DNA of 64,000 nt from Candidatus Thiothrix putei. GTDB lineage: Bacteria; Pseudomonadota; Gammaproteobacteria; Thiotrichales; Thiotrichaceae. The stretch spans positions 1,780,001-1,844,000 of the forward strand of contig CP124756.1 in assembly GCA_029972225.1 (NCBI GenBank), in the 5' to 3' direction. Of this stretch, positions 1-9,197 are shown piece by piece. The position numbers and the translations under genes were made by a program. Under the pieces are notes generated by a model that searched no databases, was not told where the DNA came from, and saw nothing but the letters and a program-made list of their open reading frames with translations. Position 1 is the stretch's first letter; every line of letters starts with the position of its first letter.

Positions 1-248
1 AAAAGGGCGTGGTGTTGTCGATCAGCGAATTGCTGGCGCGGCGTAAACGCTTGCAAGAACGGGCTGCCCAAGCCAAACGTGACGCGGTTTATATCAAGTT
101 GCAAAGCCACAGCACCCGCCAAACATTCTCTTTACTGGTGAATACGGCAACGGTGGATGCGGCTTGCTCTGGTCAGTTTTCCCATTATGGGCTGGCGATT
201 GGCGCAGACGAAAAAACGCCGGGTCAGGCTACCGTGCCTTTTTGGTAA
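1..248 (+). CDS. cas6f: Cas6f (Csy4) CRISPR endoribonuclease, 3' end only
   Basis: This is the C-terminal part of the type I-F pre-crRNA endoribonuclease. The frame is open from the first bases of the window, so the true start and the catalytic N-terminal His lie upstream. Visible are an Arg/Lys-rich helix (LLARRKRLQERAAQAK), which in this family inserts into the major groove of the repeat hairpin, then YIKLQSHSTRQTF and the family's closing pattern FSHYGLA...VPFW. cas6f is normally the last gene of the I-F operon (cas1, cas2-3, cas8f, cas5f, cas7f, cas6f). Its position just before the leader agrees with that and gives the direction of the array. Subtype assignment is also supported by the 28-bp repeat with an 8-nt CTTAGAAA 3' end. 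Confidence 0.93.
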   Translation, partial: KGVVLSISELLARRKRLQERAAQAKRDAVYIKLQSHSTRQTFSLLVNTATVDAACSGQFSHYGLAIGADEKTPGQATVPFW

Positions 249-254
249 ACGCGC

Positions 255-330
255 ACCCTTCGTTTTTTCGGTGTGGTGCTAACCCATTGATTTAATGTGG
301 TCGTCTTTTAACAACCGAAAAACGAAGGGT
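255..330. repeat. Interrupted inverted repeat inside the leader
   Basis: Arms ACCCTTCGTTTTTTCGGT (255-272) and ACCGAAAAACGAAGGGT (314-330) are complementary except for one extra T, with 41 nt between them. The right arm could fold the cas transcript as a terminator-like structure, or the pair may be a protein-binding site. The sequence does not decide which. The inner part of the right arm (CCGAAAAAC) recurs in the leader-like interruption at 4775-4783. Confidence 0.7.
280..292 (-). promoter_or_regulatory. IHF-binding-site match in leader
   Basis: TAACCCATTGATT fits the reverse complement of the IHF consensus (YAA-N4-TTGATW) at every defined position. It lies about 98 bp upstream of the first repeat. 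A weaker copy (CAA-GTTA-CTGATA, one mismatch) is at 349-361. Confidence 0.6.
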
Positions 331-389
331 ACGCCATCCAAAACACGGCAAGTTACTGATATACTGGGGCTTGCCGCGTTTTTGGCACT

Positions 390-3300
390 ATTAACCGCCG
401 TATTGGTGGCTTAGAAAGATACCAGCCATGTGCACACTGGTTTCGTGTTATTAACCGCCGTATTGGTGGCTTAGAAATCAAATTTATACGTGACCGGCAA
501 AAATGCCCAATTAACCGCCGTATTGGTGGCTTAGAAACTCGGTCATGACCCGTGCAGAGTCGTATTGTGATTAACCGCCGTATTGGTGGCTTAGAAAGAA
601 CCCCGGTTTTATCTGGTGATTTGCGAGACATTAACCGCCGTATTGGTGGCTTAGAAAAATCGGCTCGTTGCCAAGAAATTCATCTTTGCATTAACCGCCG
701 TATTGGTGGCTTAGAAACGATCGACAGCCGCGCCGCTGAAACAATCTATATTAACCGCCGTATTGGTGGCTTAGAAATCGCCTTCAGGGGCGATTTGGTT
801 GATGTCGTAATTAACCGCCGTATTGGTGGCTTAGAAATTATTATCCATTCCATGATCGGGCTGGCGCTAATTAACCGCCGTATTGGTGGCTTAGAAAAGA
901 AACCGCACCACGCACCACGCCCGCAATTTATTAACCGCCGTATTGGTGGCTTAGAAACAACAAGGTCACGTCATGCATTGAGGAAACGGATTAACCGCCG
1001 TATTGGTGGCTTAGAAAACTATCGTTAGGCCGGAAGATGCAGACGAACTATTAACCGCCGTATTGGTGGCTTAGAAAATGAATCGGGTGGCTGGTATGCC
1101 CTCCGCTGCATTAACCGCCGTATTGGTGGCTTAGAAATTGTTATGCAACCCAGCCTCATTGCCTAACCAATTAACCGCCGTATTGGTGGCTTAGAAAAAA
1201 TAGTAATGCTGGTAAATATTCATTTGAGAATTAACCGCCGTATTGGTGGCTTAGAAAAACAAGCCCGGCGTGTTGAAATACTTGAAAAGATTAACCGCCG
1301 TATTGGTGGCTTAGAAATGTCACGATCTCGATTAGCCGCCGTTCCCATGATTAACCGCCGTATTGGTGGCTTAGAAATTAGGCACTACAACCCGCACCTT
1401 TGCCGGTGCATTAACCGCCGTATTGGTGGCTTAGAAAACTGCTATTGTGAGTGGTGACAATCAGTTGGTATTAACCGCCGTATTGGTGGCTTAGAAACAA
1501 CATCGTCAGGGCATGGGAAACGCGGCTTTATTAACCGCCGTATTGGTGGCTTAGAAAACAATTACCGGGCTTCTGCTGCGCATGTGTACATTAACCGCCG
1601 TATTGGTGGCTTAGAAATCGAATGGACGCAAACCAAAGCGGGAAAACTCATTAACCGCCGTATTGGTGGCTTAGAAATTGACCGTGGGCATGGCAAGCCA
1701 CAAATGCACATTAACCGCCGTATTGGTGGCTTAGAAACTGCATTTGCATCCGATAGCTTGCCCCGGTTCATTAACCGCCGTATTGGTGGCTTAGAAAGAC
1801 ATTCCGCCGGAACTGGCGCAGGCTCAAGCATTAACCGCCGTATTGGTGGCTTAGAAAGAATACAGCAGGGTGGCGCGTGGATTTGATGCATTAACCGCCG
1901 TATTGGTGGCTTAGAAAGACGACAAACGACCACCCGCCCGTACAGGTGAATTAACCGCCGTATTGGTGGCTTAGAAAAAAGGCATCGGCACTAAAGGCGT
2001 CGAAGATTTATTAACCGCCGTATTGGTGGCTTAGAAACTACCCTCACGCTATCAGTTTCAAAATGGCGGATTAACCGCCGTATTGGTGGCTTAGAAAATA
2101 CACAAGGGCATGACGCGCCCGTGACTGACATTAACCGCCGTATTGGTGGCTTAGAAATTAGTGATCGCGTCTCGGAAACGTTAACACTAATTAACCGCCG
2201 TATTGGTGGCTTAGAAACAAACAAGTACAAGGCACACAACATGGTCAATATTAACCGCCGTATTGGTGGCTTAGAAAATCCAATCATTCCAGTCTGTCGC
2301 CCATGCAGGATTAACCGCCGTATTGGTGGCTTAGAAATAGCATGACGGTTAATGTAAATGCCAGCGTGGATTAACCGCCGTATTGGTGGCTTAGAAATAA
2401 AGGGTATAACAAAGAATATCGAACGCGATATTAACCGCCGTATTGGTGGCTTAGAAACATATACTCCCGGTGCGACGATACCAAATCACATTAACCGCCG
2501 TATTGGTGGCTTAGAAAAAAATATTGATGGCGAGCTTCGCACAAATAGCATTAACCGCCGTATTGGTGGCTTAGAAAATAACCGTGGAGATTATGCCGCC
2601 AAGGTTTCCATTAACCGCCGTATTGGTGGCTTAGAAAAGCGGCATGACACGCCGGAAAATATCCGTCAGATTAACCGCCGTATTGGTGGCTTAGAAATGC
2701 AAAAGTTCTTGGAAGTAATCGGCGCAGGTATTAACCGCCGTATTGGTGGCTTAGAAAGCGAACCAGTCCTTGGCGGCGATGGATTCGGCAATTAACCGCC
2801 GTATTGGTGGCTTAGAAACAGTACAGAAACTGTAATCACCCCCAGTACAGATTAACCGCCGTATTGGTGGCTTAGAAATGTGGGCTGTCCCCCTCACGAT
2901 GATGGTTAGAATTAACCGCCGTATTGGTGGCTTAGAAAAAGAGCTTGACAGCAGAGGAACGTGAGATAGCATTAACCGCCGTATTGGTGGCTTAGAAACA
3001 ATTCCCGCATTTTCTTTCAATCGGGCTTTTATTAACCGCCGTATTGGTGGCTTAGAAATGCAACTTCCGCATCCGATAATGCGTCTAGACATTAACCGCC
3101 GTATTGGTGGCTTAGAAAGGAAAGTGTAGCAGCAAGCAAAAAGGCTGGGGATTAACCGCCGTATTGGTGGCTTAGAAAATTGATATGGTCTCTAGCCTAA
3201 AACCAACCACATTAACCGCCGTATTGGTGGCTTAGAAATCCAAGCCCTCCACTGCCCGCTTGCGGGTTCCATTAACCGCCGTATTGGTGGCTTAGAAACG

Positions 3301-4679
3301 CAGCGGCATAACACTGACGGTCAAGTCAGCATTAACCGCCGTATTGGTGGCTTAGAAAGACTGCGCTTGATATTCCACGGGGCATATGCAATTAACCGCC
3401 GTATTGGTGGCTTAGAAAATACAAACGGAACGCTCAGACCATTTAAACAAATTAACCGCCGTATTGGTGGCTTAGAAAAGTAATGAAAGGCGACCAATCA
3501 CCGGCTTGAGATTAACCGCCGTATTGGTGGCTTAGAAATCACCCGCCGTAAATTCACCAAAACGAACGAAATTAACCGCCGTATTGGTGGCTTAGAAATA
3601 AAAATGGATACTGCTGCGATTCAAACCGCTATTAACCGCCGTATTGGTGGCTTAGAAATGATGATTGGTTCATGACAAAGCGGCCTAAAGATTAACCGCC
3701 GTATTGGTGGCTTAGAAATGCATTGCATGTGCAGCCAATCAATACCGACAATTAACCGCCGTATTGGTGGCTTAGAAAAGAAGAACCACGGCAGGAAGCC
3801 GACAAGTCGCATTAACCGCCGTATTGGTGGCTTAGAAAAGCATCTTTTCCGCATGGGTACGCCCATCACGATTAACCGCCGTATTGGTGGCTTAGAAAAT
3901 ACGTCCGGCGCATGACTCGTGAACCAATGCATTAACCGCCGTATTGGTGGCTTAGAAACGTCTGAAATGGTGACGGTGGATGAGCGTAGCATTAACCGCC
4001 GTATTGGTGGCTTAGAAAGGATGTCAGAGACCCGCTACAGATACGCATTTATTAACCGCCGTATTGGTGGCTTAGAAACGATACGCGCCAAGTTGCGCAC
4101 CGACAGCTTCATTAACCGCCGTATTGGTGGCTTAGAAATATTCGATGCCTACGGCTTCTACCAAAGTGGTATTAACCGCCGTATTGGTGGCTTAGAAACA
4201 ACACCCAAGCCAATAACAAACATTAGGAAAAATTAACCGCCGTATTGGTGGCTTAGAAACTGGATGATTGCAGTACATCTCTTTGGGGTGAATTAACCGC
4301 CGTATTGGTGGCTTAGAAACTTCTGATAGGGTTTTTGATGGTTTCGGCTTGATTAACCGCCGTATTGGTGGCTTAGAAAGGCAAGATTAGCAAGGGGCGC
4401 AATGCTTACGAATTAACCGCCGTATTGGTGGCTTAGAAAGCGAAGATCAAGGGCTGGTACAGCTACTCCAAATTAACCGCCGTATTGGTGGCTTAGAAAA
4501 GACAAAGGCTTTGCCGGTGTTGATTGCGTTGATTAACCGCCGTATTAGTGGCTTAGAAATGCTGCCATTTCCGCTGCTTGCTGGCTTATGGATTAACCGC
4601 CGTATTGGTGGCTTAGAAATAAGCCCTCACCTTTAAAGTTAACGTAGTCCAATTAACCGCCGTATTGGTGGCTTAGAAA
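390..4679 (+). CRISPR. Type I-F CRISPR array, main block: 72 repeats, 71 spacers
   Basis: The 28-bp repeat starts ATTAACCGCC, has a GTATT loop, and ends GGTGGCTTAGAAA. It recurs every 60 bp (32-nt spacers). Two spacers are 33 nt (2758-2790 and 4199-4231), so the phase shifts at repeats 2791 and 4232. The hairpin CCGCC-GTATT-GGTGG has one G-U pair. Cas6f cleavage at its base would leave the 8-nt handle CTTAGAAA, as in I-F crRNAs. Repeats are essentially identical. The exception is the repeat at 4532-4559, where the first G of GGTGG is A, removing the loop-closing C-G pair. Upstream cas6f and leader set the direction, so spacers near 418 should be the newest. I saw no duplicated spacers by eye; origins of spacers were not searchable here. 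Confidence 0.98.
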
Positions 4680-4804
4680 CGTGCCATGCAGCCTGCGTGG
4701 GTAGATAAGTACTTAGGCATAAGTTACTCGGAACTTTGAAATCGTAACCGATTGATTTGTAAGGGGTGGTTTTTCCGAAAAACTTTTGCATAAGTACTTA
4801 ACGT
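4680..4804 (+). promoter_or_regulatory. Leader-like segment interrupting the array
   Basis: These are 125 bp without a repeat between two runs of perfect repeats. From about 4745 it resembles the true leader: TAACCGATTGATTT (4745-4758) matches TAACCCATTGATTT (280-293), and CCGAAAAAC (4775-4783) matches 315-323, in the same order and at similar spacing. The first match is also an IHF-consensus fit (YAA-N4-TTGATW), about 48 bp before the next repeat. An 11-bp palindrome-containing direct repeat ATAAGTACTTA occurs at 4705-4715 and 4790-4800. The first roughly 25 bp may be the remnant of a spacer. The likely reading is a second leader heading the 11-repeat block, or a leader carried along when two arrays fused. 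An inserted mini-element is the alternative. Confidence 0.65.
4745..4757 (-). promoter_or_regulatory. IHF-binding-site match in the array interruption
   Basis: TAACCGATTGATT fits YAA-N4-TTGATW exactly and differs from the leader site at 280-292 by a single base in the unconstrained N4. This is the strongest local reason to call the interruption a second leader. Confidence 0.55.
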
Positions 4805-5432
4805 ATTAACCGCCGTATTGGTGGCTTAGAAAATGCCAATGCATCAAGCAACTCTTGCGCAATGATTAACCGCCGTATTGGTGGCTTAGAAACCCCGCCG
4901 AATGTAAAACGCGCTCTAGTCTGTATTAACCGCCGTATTGGTGGCTTAGAAAAGTCGTCGATGCTAGAAACACAACTGGAAGTCATTAACCGCCGTATTG
5001 GTGGCTTAGAAAACGCGGCATCGCGAAATGCCGAAACAGCAGCTATTAACCGCCGTATTGGTGGCTTAGAAAGTTAATGCCTGCACTGTAATGGTAGGGA
5101 CATTATTAACCGCCGTATTGGTGGCTTAGAAAAATGGCAAACCGCGCAAAGTGGAATTCGATTTATTAACCGCCGTATTGGTGGCTTAGAAATCTGCGTA
5201 GGCAATTTCTGGTAGGCTTAATGCATTAACCGCCGTATTGGTGGCTTAGAAATACAGGAGTAGTTGTCAATTACCCAGCAGACAATTAACCGCCGTATTG
5301 GTGGCTTAGAAATACCCAGTGAAACCCACGGCGCAATCAATCAGATTAACCGCCGTATTGGTGGCTTAGAAAATCAAGCGCAGGCGCACCCCGCCGTGGT
5401 TACAATTAACCGCCGTATTGGTGGCTTAGAAA
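4805..5432 (+). CRISPR. Type I-F CRISPR array, second block: 11 repeats, 10 spacers
   Basis: The repeat is the same 28-bp sequence as in the main block, in the same direction, with exact 60-bp spacing from 4805 to the last repeat at 5405-5432. The terminal repeat is not degenerate, unlike the distal repeats of many arrays. The block may be an independent short array driven by the leader-like 4680-4804 segment, or the old end of the main array. Cas6f from upstream should process both. Confidence 0.97.
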
Positions 5433-5662
5433 TCTTGGGTGTACTCCAGCAGAATGCGCTTGATCAGCGCGGGGTAGTCTGTGGGTGAGCGGTGCTTGGC
5501 ACGCAATTTCTCCCGAATTTGGCGTTTCAGCGAATCAGTCGGCACGGGCGCAAGGCTGCCATTTCCAAACAAATCTTGCCCTAAACGGTAGGGCGTGCGG
5601 TTATCCACTGCCGTTTCCAGCATGTGCTGCTCTTCTGGTGGAAGTTGTACAGAAATCGTCAT
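5426..5662 (-). CDS. Small antitoxin-like protein, C-terminus running into the last CRISPR repeat
   Basis: This is a 78-aa reading frame if started at the ATG of MTISVQLPPEEQHML; a GTG 21 bp upstream (5683) would give 85 aa. The N-terminal strand followed by a helix resembles ribbon-helix-helix antitoxins of type II modules, and the middle (DLFGNGSL...LKRQIREKLRAKHR) resembles the C-terminal part of CopG-type antitoxins paired with PIN toxins. No toxin gene follows. The last two codons and the stop come from the terminal CRISPR repeat (complement of its TTAGAAA end). The native 3' part and partner may therefore have been lost when the array end came to lie here. Family assignment is by appearance only. 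Confidence 0.4.
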   Translation of the reverse strand: MTISVQLPPEEQHMLETAVDNRTPYRLGQDLFGNGSLAPVPTDSLKRQIREKLRAKHRSPTDYPALIKRILLEYTQDF

Positions 5663-5765
5663 GGTCGTTACACCGTTATTCACGAGATAACAAAAGCGTA
5701 GCAGTAAAACCCGAATTCCTAAAGCAGCTATAATAGGCGTGTTACCTGTTTGCTAGGAGACAAAC

Positions 5766-5960
5766 ATGCCCAAAGGGATCTCAGCAGAAGAGCAAAATCA
5801 GTTCGACATGTTGCTGAAAGATACACAAGGTTTACAAGATCAAAATGCCGCCGCTTGGTATGAAAACTACTGCAAACGTCATGCAAACAACCCGCGTACT
5901 ACCGATTTGACCGACGAAGACGTGAACAGATTGGCGCACGAGCTTCGTTTAATTCCTTGA
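5766..5960 (+). CDS. Hypothetical 64-aa protein
   Basis: This is a short acidic, mostly helical soluble protein (MPKGISAEEQNQFD...) with no signal peptide or membrane segment. A strong ribosome-binding site (TAGGAGACAAAC before the ATG) supports that it is a real gene. I do not recognise the family. It lies 59 bp upstream of another small gene on the same strand (6020) and may be co-transcribed with it. Confidence 0.65.
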   Translation: MPKGISAEEQNQFDMLLKDTQGLQDQNAAAWYENYCKRHANNPRTTDLTDEDVNRLAHELRLIP

Positions 5961-6019
5961 CCCGTCTACCACTTCACCTTTTAGCCTGCCCCTGTTCCAA
6001 TCAACAACAGGAGTACATT

Positions 6020-6208
6020 ATGCCAAACCCCAACATGACCAAAACCCAGTGGGTCGAGCTGTTCCGTGAAACCGGCTTGGACGAGGCGACCATGCGCCAG
6101 TGGCATCGCTTGTTTGAGCAGCGTCACCCGGCGCAGCATCAGGCGTTTCTGGAATGGCTGCAAATCCCGGCGGAGGAGGTCGCGCAAATCCGCCAACATT
6201 CACGCTGA
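6020..6208 (+). CDS. Small conserved-type protein next to a merR remnant
   Basis: This is a 62-aa protein beginning MPNPNMTKTQWVELF. The start is set by CAGGAG 6 bp upstream of the ATG; a longer upstream frame lacks such a site. It is rich in Trp, Gln and His, predicted helical, with no signal peptide. It ends 15 bp before a MerR-type start, and such short proteins often sit just before merR-like genes, so it was probably co-transcribed with that regulator before the latter was truncated. Function is unknown. Confidence 0.65.
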   Translation: MPNPNMTKTQWVELFRETGLDEATMRQWHRLFEQRHPAQHQAFLEWLQIPAEEVAQIRQHSR

Positions 6209-6223
6209 TAAGGGAGGTTGCGG

Positions 6224-6343
6224 ATGTACACCATCGGTCAACTGGCGAAACGTTTCGGCCTGTCACGCAGCAATCACCGAGTGATCTTGCCTCTATGGGC
6301 AACCGAGCCATACCGGTCATTCACGACACTTATTTTCTACTGA
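6224..6343 (+). pseudogene. Truncated MerR-family regulator
   Basis: The frame starts after GGGAGGTTGCGG with MYTIGQLAKRFGLSRS, the first recognition helices of a MerR-family DNA-binding domain. After SRS, where the family continues with S/T-LxYYD, the sequence changes to unrelated residues and stops after 39 codons. About 100-130 residues (the wing, dimerisation helix and effector domain) are missing, which indicates a deletion rather than a point change. It is unlikely to function. Confidence 0.75.
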
Positions 6344-6399
6344 ATACGTGCGTGAAGATGCCATTGAAAACTCCCCATCCAGATTGGAGAAACACAGCA

Positions 6400-6758
6400 A
6401 TGAAATACATCAAAAAAACAACATGGCTGCCGGTTCTTTGCTTGGCATTGTCCAGCAGCGTGTGGGCGGATGACGCGAGTGATGCCATTGAAAAGGCGGC
6501 AGCACTGTACAAGGAAGGCCAAACCCAGCAAGCCATCACCCAACTGGAATTTTCAGCAACCCCATGTTTGGTGCTGCATCCCAGGGCGGCAAGGTACAAA
6601 TGGTCAATGGCCAGCAAGCCATTCTCAAAGACGACGGCCTGATGATGGTGGTAGAAAATACCTTCATGGTGCAGATCAATGCCGAAAAGGGGATGGAGGC
6701 TGATGTAATCGCCTATGCTTCTGCGATTGACCTGAAAAAATTGTCCAGCTTCAAGTAA
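6400..6758 (+). pseudogene. Frame-disrupted gene for a secreted protein
   Basis: The start at 6400 follows TTGGAGAAACACAGCA. It encodes a clear signal peptide (MKYIKKTTWLPVLCLALSSS, cleavage likely after VWA) and a helical segment DDASDAIEKAAALYKEGQTQQAITQLEF. Around 6552 the frame is lost and the protein continues in another frame as SNPMFGAASQGGK...LKKLSSFK to 6758. The likely cause is an internal deletion that joined the two parts out of frame. The intact product would be a periplasmic protein with a TPR-like start; its function is not recognised. The ISAs1 element starts 31 bp after the stop. Confidence 0.65.
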
Positions 6759-6788
6759 GGATTTGAAACAGGATGCTCATGTTCATAT

Positions 6789-8009
6789 CAGGGCAATCGC
6801 TTGAAAGTTTGGTTGCAAAACATGCATAAATAAGGTTTTTCCCGAAAGGACAAAACCGATGCCGAACTTGCCGTCCAGCGCTATCAGCCGCCTACTGGAA
6901 CAGTTGTCAGTTTTAGAAGACCCACGCCAGCAAGCCAAAGTTCTCTACCCCCTACCTGAAATCCTATTGCTGGGTTTGGCAGGCAGCTTAGCAGGGGCAG
7001 ACGATGTGGTGGAAATGGTGCGCTGGGCAAAGCTAAACGCGGATTTCCTGCGCCGCTATTATCCCTATGCACGGGGCTTTCCCAGCCATGACACGGTGAG
7101 TGACGTGTTCAACGCGCTGAATGCTAAGCTGTTTTCGGAACTGTTTATCCGTTGGACAAACAGCCTGTCCGCAGGGGAGGCTGACCTATTGAACATTGAC
7201 GGCAAAACCTCACGGCGCAGTGGTGGCAACGGGCAGAACCCTCTGCACCTGGTGTCAGCGTGGGCAAACCAGCAAAATCTAGTGCTGGGGCAGGAAGCCA
7301 CCGACCAGAAATCCAATGAAATCACTGCCATCCCCGCCTTGCTACGCAAGCTCGACATTGAAGGCTGCTTGATCACCATTGATGCGATGGGGACACAAAA
7401 GGCCATCGCCAAGCAAATCGTGGAAGCAGGCGGTGATTACCTACTGGCAGTCAAAGACAATCAGAAAACGTTAGCAGAAGACATCGCCCTGTTTTTCGAA
7501 AAGCCGCCTGCCGGTTATGTGCTGGATGAAGACACCCAGGTGGAAAAAGACCACGGGCGGCTCGAAACCCGCCGTTGCCGCATTTGCACCGATGTTGCTT
7601 GGTTGGAACAACGGCAGGAATGGGCAGGACTTGCCAGCATCATCTGTATCGAGTCCTGGGTCGAAAAAGCAGGAAAATCCACCTATTCCATCCGCCACTA
7701 CATCTGTTCACTGGCGATGATCGCCAAGGCCGCACAATATGCCGTCCGCTCCCACTGGGCAATCGAAAACAAGTTGCATTGGGTGCTGGATGTCCTGATG
7801 CGGGAAGATTTGGCGAGAAACCGTAGCAACCATGGCGCACATAATCTCGCCATCCTGCGCCACATGGGTACTAACCTGCTGCGCAATGACAAAACCAACA
7901 AACATAGCCTCAAAGTCCGTCGTAAACAGGCAGGGTGGTCAACTGACTATCTGGCACAACTGCTGGAGCAAGTCATGTAAGTAAGGCGATTATTCAAGCG
8001 ATTGCCCTG
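6789..8009 (+). mobile_element. Complete ISAs1-family insertion sequence (1221 bp)
   Basis: The ends are perfect inverted repeats CAGGGCAATCGCTTGAA (6789-6805) and its complement (7993-8009). They are flanked by a perfect 10-bp target duplication ATGTTCATAT (6779-6788 and 8010-8019). Size, terminal CAGGG and duplication length agree with the ISAs1 family. It carries one intact transposase gene. Confidence 0.93.
6859..7980 (+). CDS. ISAs1-family transposase
   Basis: This is a 373-aa DDE transposase of the ISAs1 group, which catalyses cut-and-paste or copy transposition of the surrounding element. Recognisable stretches are the N-terminal helical domain (LSVLEDPRQQAKVLYPL), the catalytic-domain beginning LLNIDGKTSRRS with its Asp, the second Asp in LITIDAMGTQKAIA, YLLAVKDNQ, and the final RSHWAIENKLHWVLDVLMRED with the catalytic Glu. 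It has a good ribosome-binding site (GAAAGGAC). Length is normal and no frame damage is seen, so the element is probably active. Confidence 0.92.
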   Translation: MPNLPSSAISRLLEQLSVLEDPRQQAKVLYPLPEILLLGLAGSLAGADDVVEMVRWAKLNADFLRRYYPYARGFPSHDTVSDVFNALNAKLFSELFIRWTNSLSAGEADLLNIDGKTSRRSGGNGQNPLHLVSAWANQQNLVLGQEATDQKSNEITAIPALLRKLDIEGCLITIDAMGTQKAIAKQIVEAGGDYLLAVKDNQKTLAEDIALFFEKPPAGYVLDEDTQVEKDHGRLETRRCRICTDVAWLEQRQEWAGLASIICIESWVEKAGKSTYSIRHYICSLAMIAKAAQYAVRSHWAIENKLHWVLDVLMREDLARNRSNHGAHNLAILRHMGTNLLRNDKTNKHSLKVRRKQAGWSTDYLAQLLEQVM

Positions 8010-8088
8010 ATGTTCATATCTGATCCGCTTTGATTCTACCCCCATGATTGCTATCATGGGCGGCTTTTCCCTGTGTTAGCGAAATATC

Positions 8089-9184
8089 ATGGAACTCAAC
8101 CCCACCTATACCAAAATCAAAGATCTCCAAGGGCGCGTGGGCGCTCTGAGGGGGTATCTTTGACTACGAAACCAAACACGAACGTCTAGAAGAAGTTACC
8201 CGCGAACTCGAAGACCCCAAAGTCTGGGATAACCCGCAGCGGGCGCAAGACTTAGGCAAAGAACGCGCTGTCCTCGAAGGCATTGTCGGTGGTATTGACA
8301 AGATCAGTTCTGGTCTTAGCGATGCGAAAGAATTGCTCGAACTTGCCGAAATGGAAGACGACGAAGACAGTGCGGAAGCCGTTATCGCCGATGTCGAGAG
8401 CCTCGAAAAGCACGTTGCCCAGCTCGAATTTGAACGCATGTTCTCCGGGCCGATGGATCGCAACAATGCCTTCCTCGACATCCAAGCCGGTTCGGGCGGT
8501 ACTGAAGCGCAAGACTGGGCAGAAATCCTATTGCGCATGTATTTGCGTTGGGGTGAAGCCAAAGGTTTCAAAGTCGAATTGCTCGAAGCCAGCCCCGGTG
8601 ACGTGGCAGGTATCAAAGGCGCGAGTGTCAGCTTTGAAGGCCCTTACGCTTTCGGCTGGTTGCGCACCGAAACGGGCGTACATCGCTTGGTACGCAAGTC
8701 GCCCTTCGACTCTGGCAACCGTCGCCACACCTCCTTCAGCGGCGTATTCGTGTCACCGGAAGTCGATGACAATATCGAAATCGACATCAACCCTGCGGAT
8801 TTGCGCATTGACGTATACCGCGCTTCCGGTGCGGGTGGTCAGCACATCAACAAAACCGAATCGGCGGTGCGGATTACCCATACGCCCACCAATACGGTAG
8901 TGCAATGCCAGAGCGGGCGTTCCCAGCACCAGAACAAAGACAACGCCATGAAGCAATTGCGTGCCAAACTCTATGAGCAGGAAATGCTCAAGCGCAATGC
9001 GGATAAGCAAGCGTTGGAAGACAGCAAATCCGACATTGGTTGGGGCAGTCAGATTCGTTCCTATGTTCTCGACCAGTCGCGCATCAAGGATTTGCGCACG
9101 GGTGTGGAAACGGCGAATACTCAAGCAGTATTGGACGGCGATCTGGATAAATTTATTGAAGCAAGCCTGAAAAGTGGCTTGTGA
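8089..9184 (+). CDS. prfB: Peptide chain release factor 2 (with +1 programmed frameshift)
   Basis: RF2 terminates translation at UGA and UAA. The gene starts [17 protein letters not shown] and reaches an in-frame TGA at 8161-8163 after 24 codons. Directly before it is the classical autoregulatory signal, an internal Shine-Dalgarno-like AGGGGG followed by TAT CTT TGA C, and the remainder is in the +1 frame from 8162. The catalytic GGQ loop is present ([17 protein letters not shown]). Product length, about 364 aa, is normal. RF2 scarcity at the UGA promotes frameshifting, so expression is self-limiting, as known for this family. lysS follows after 13 bp and is likely co-transcribed, as in many gammaproteobacteria. 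Confidence 0.97.
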
Positions 9185-9197
9185 GAGCGAGAATGTT

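Larger units (their letters stand above)
249..389 (+). promoter_or_regulatory. CRISPR leader
   Basis: This is the 141-bp non-coding stretch between the cas6f stop and the first repeat, in the position where the leader and array promoter are expected. It holds an IHF-like site (280-292), a near match at 349-361, and a long interrupted inverted repeat (255-272 with 314-330). IHF bending of the leader during spacer integration is established for type I-F and I-E systems. Its operation here is inferred from the sequence match only. Confidence 0.8.

Noticed and set aside
390-5432. Self-targeting spacers against genes or insertion sequences in this window
   Set aside because: A scan of a subset of spacers by eye showed no match; without an alignment search no claim can be made.
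353-5488. Many open reading frames across the array coding for repeated INRRIGGLE or SKPPIRRLI peptides
   Set aside because: Repeat plus spacer is 60 bp, a multiple of three, so frames stay open through the array on both strands. They are artefacts of the CRISPR structure, not repeat proteins.
5485-5733. Plus-strand frame after the array (82 aa)
   Set aside because: Antisense to the antitoxin-like frame, no ribosome-binding site, and no family-like sequence.
8161-8163. In-frame TGA making prfB a pseudogene
   Set aside because: The AGGGGG-TATCTTTGAC context is the conserved programmed +1 frameshift of prfB, and the rest of the gene is intact.
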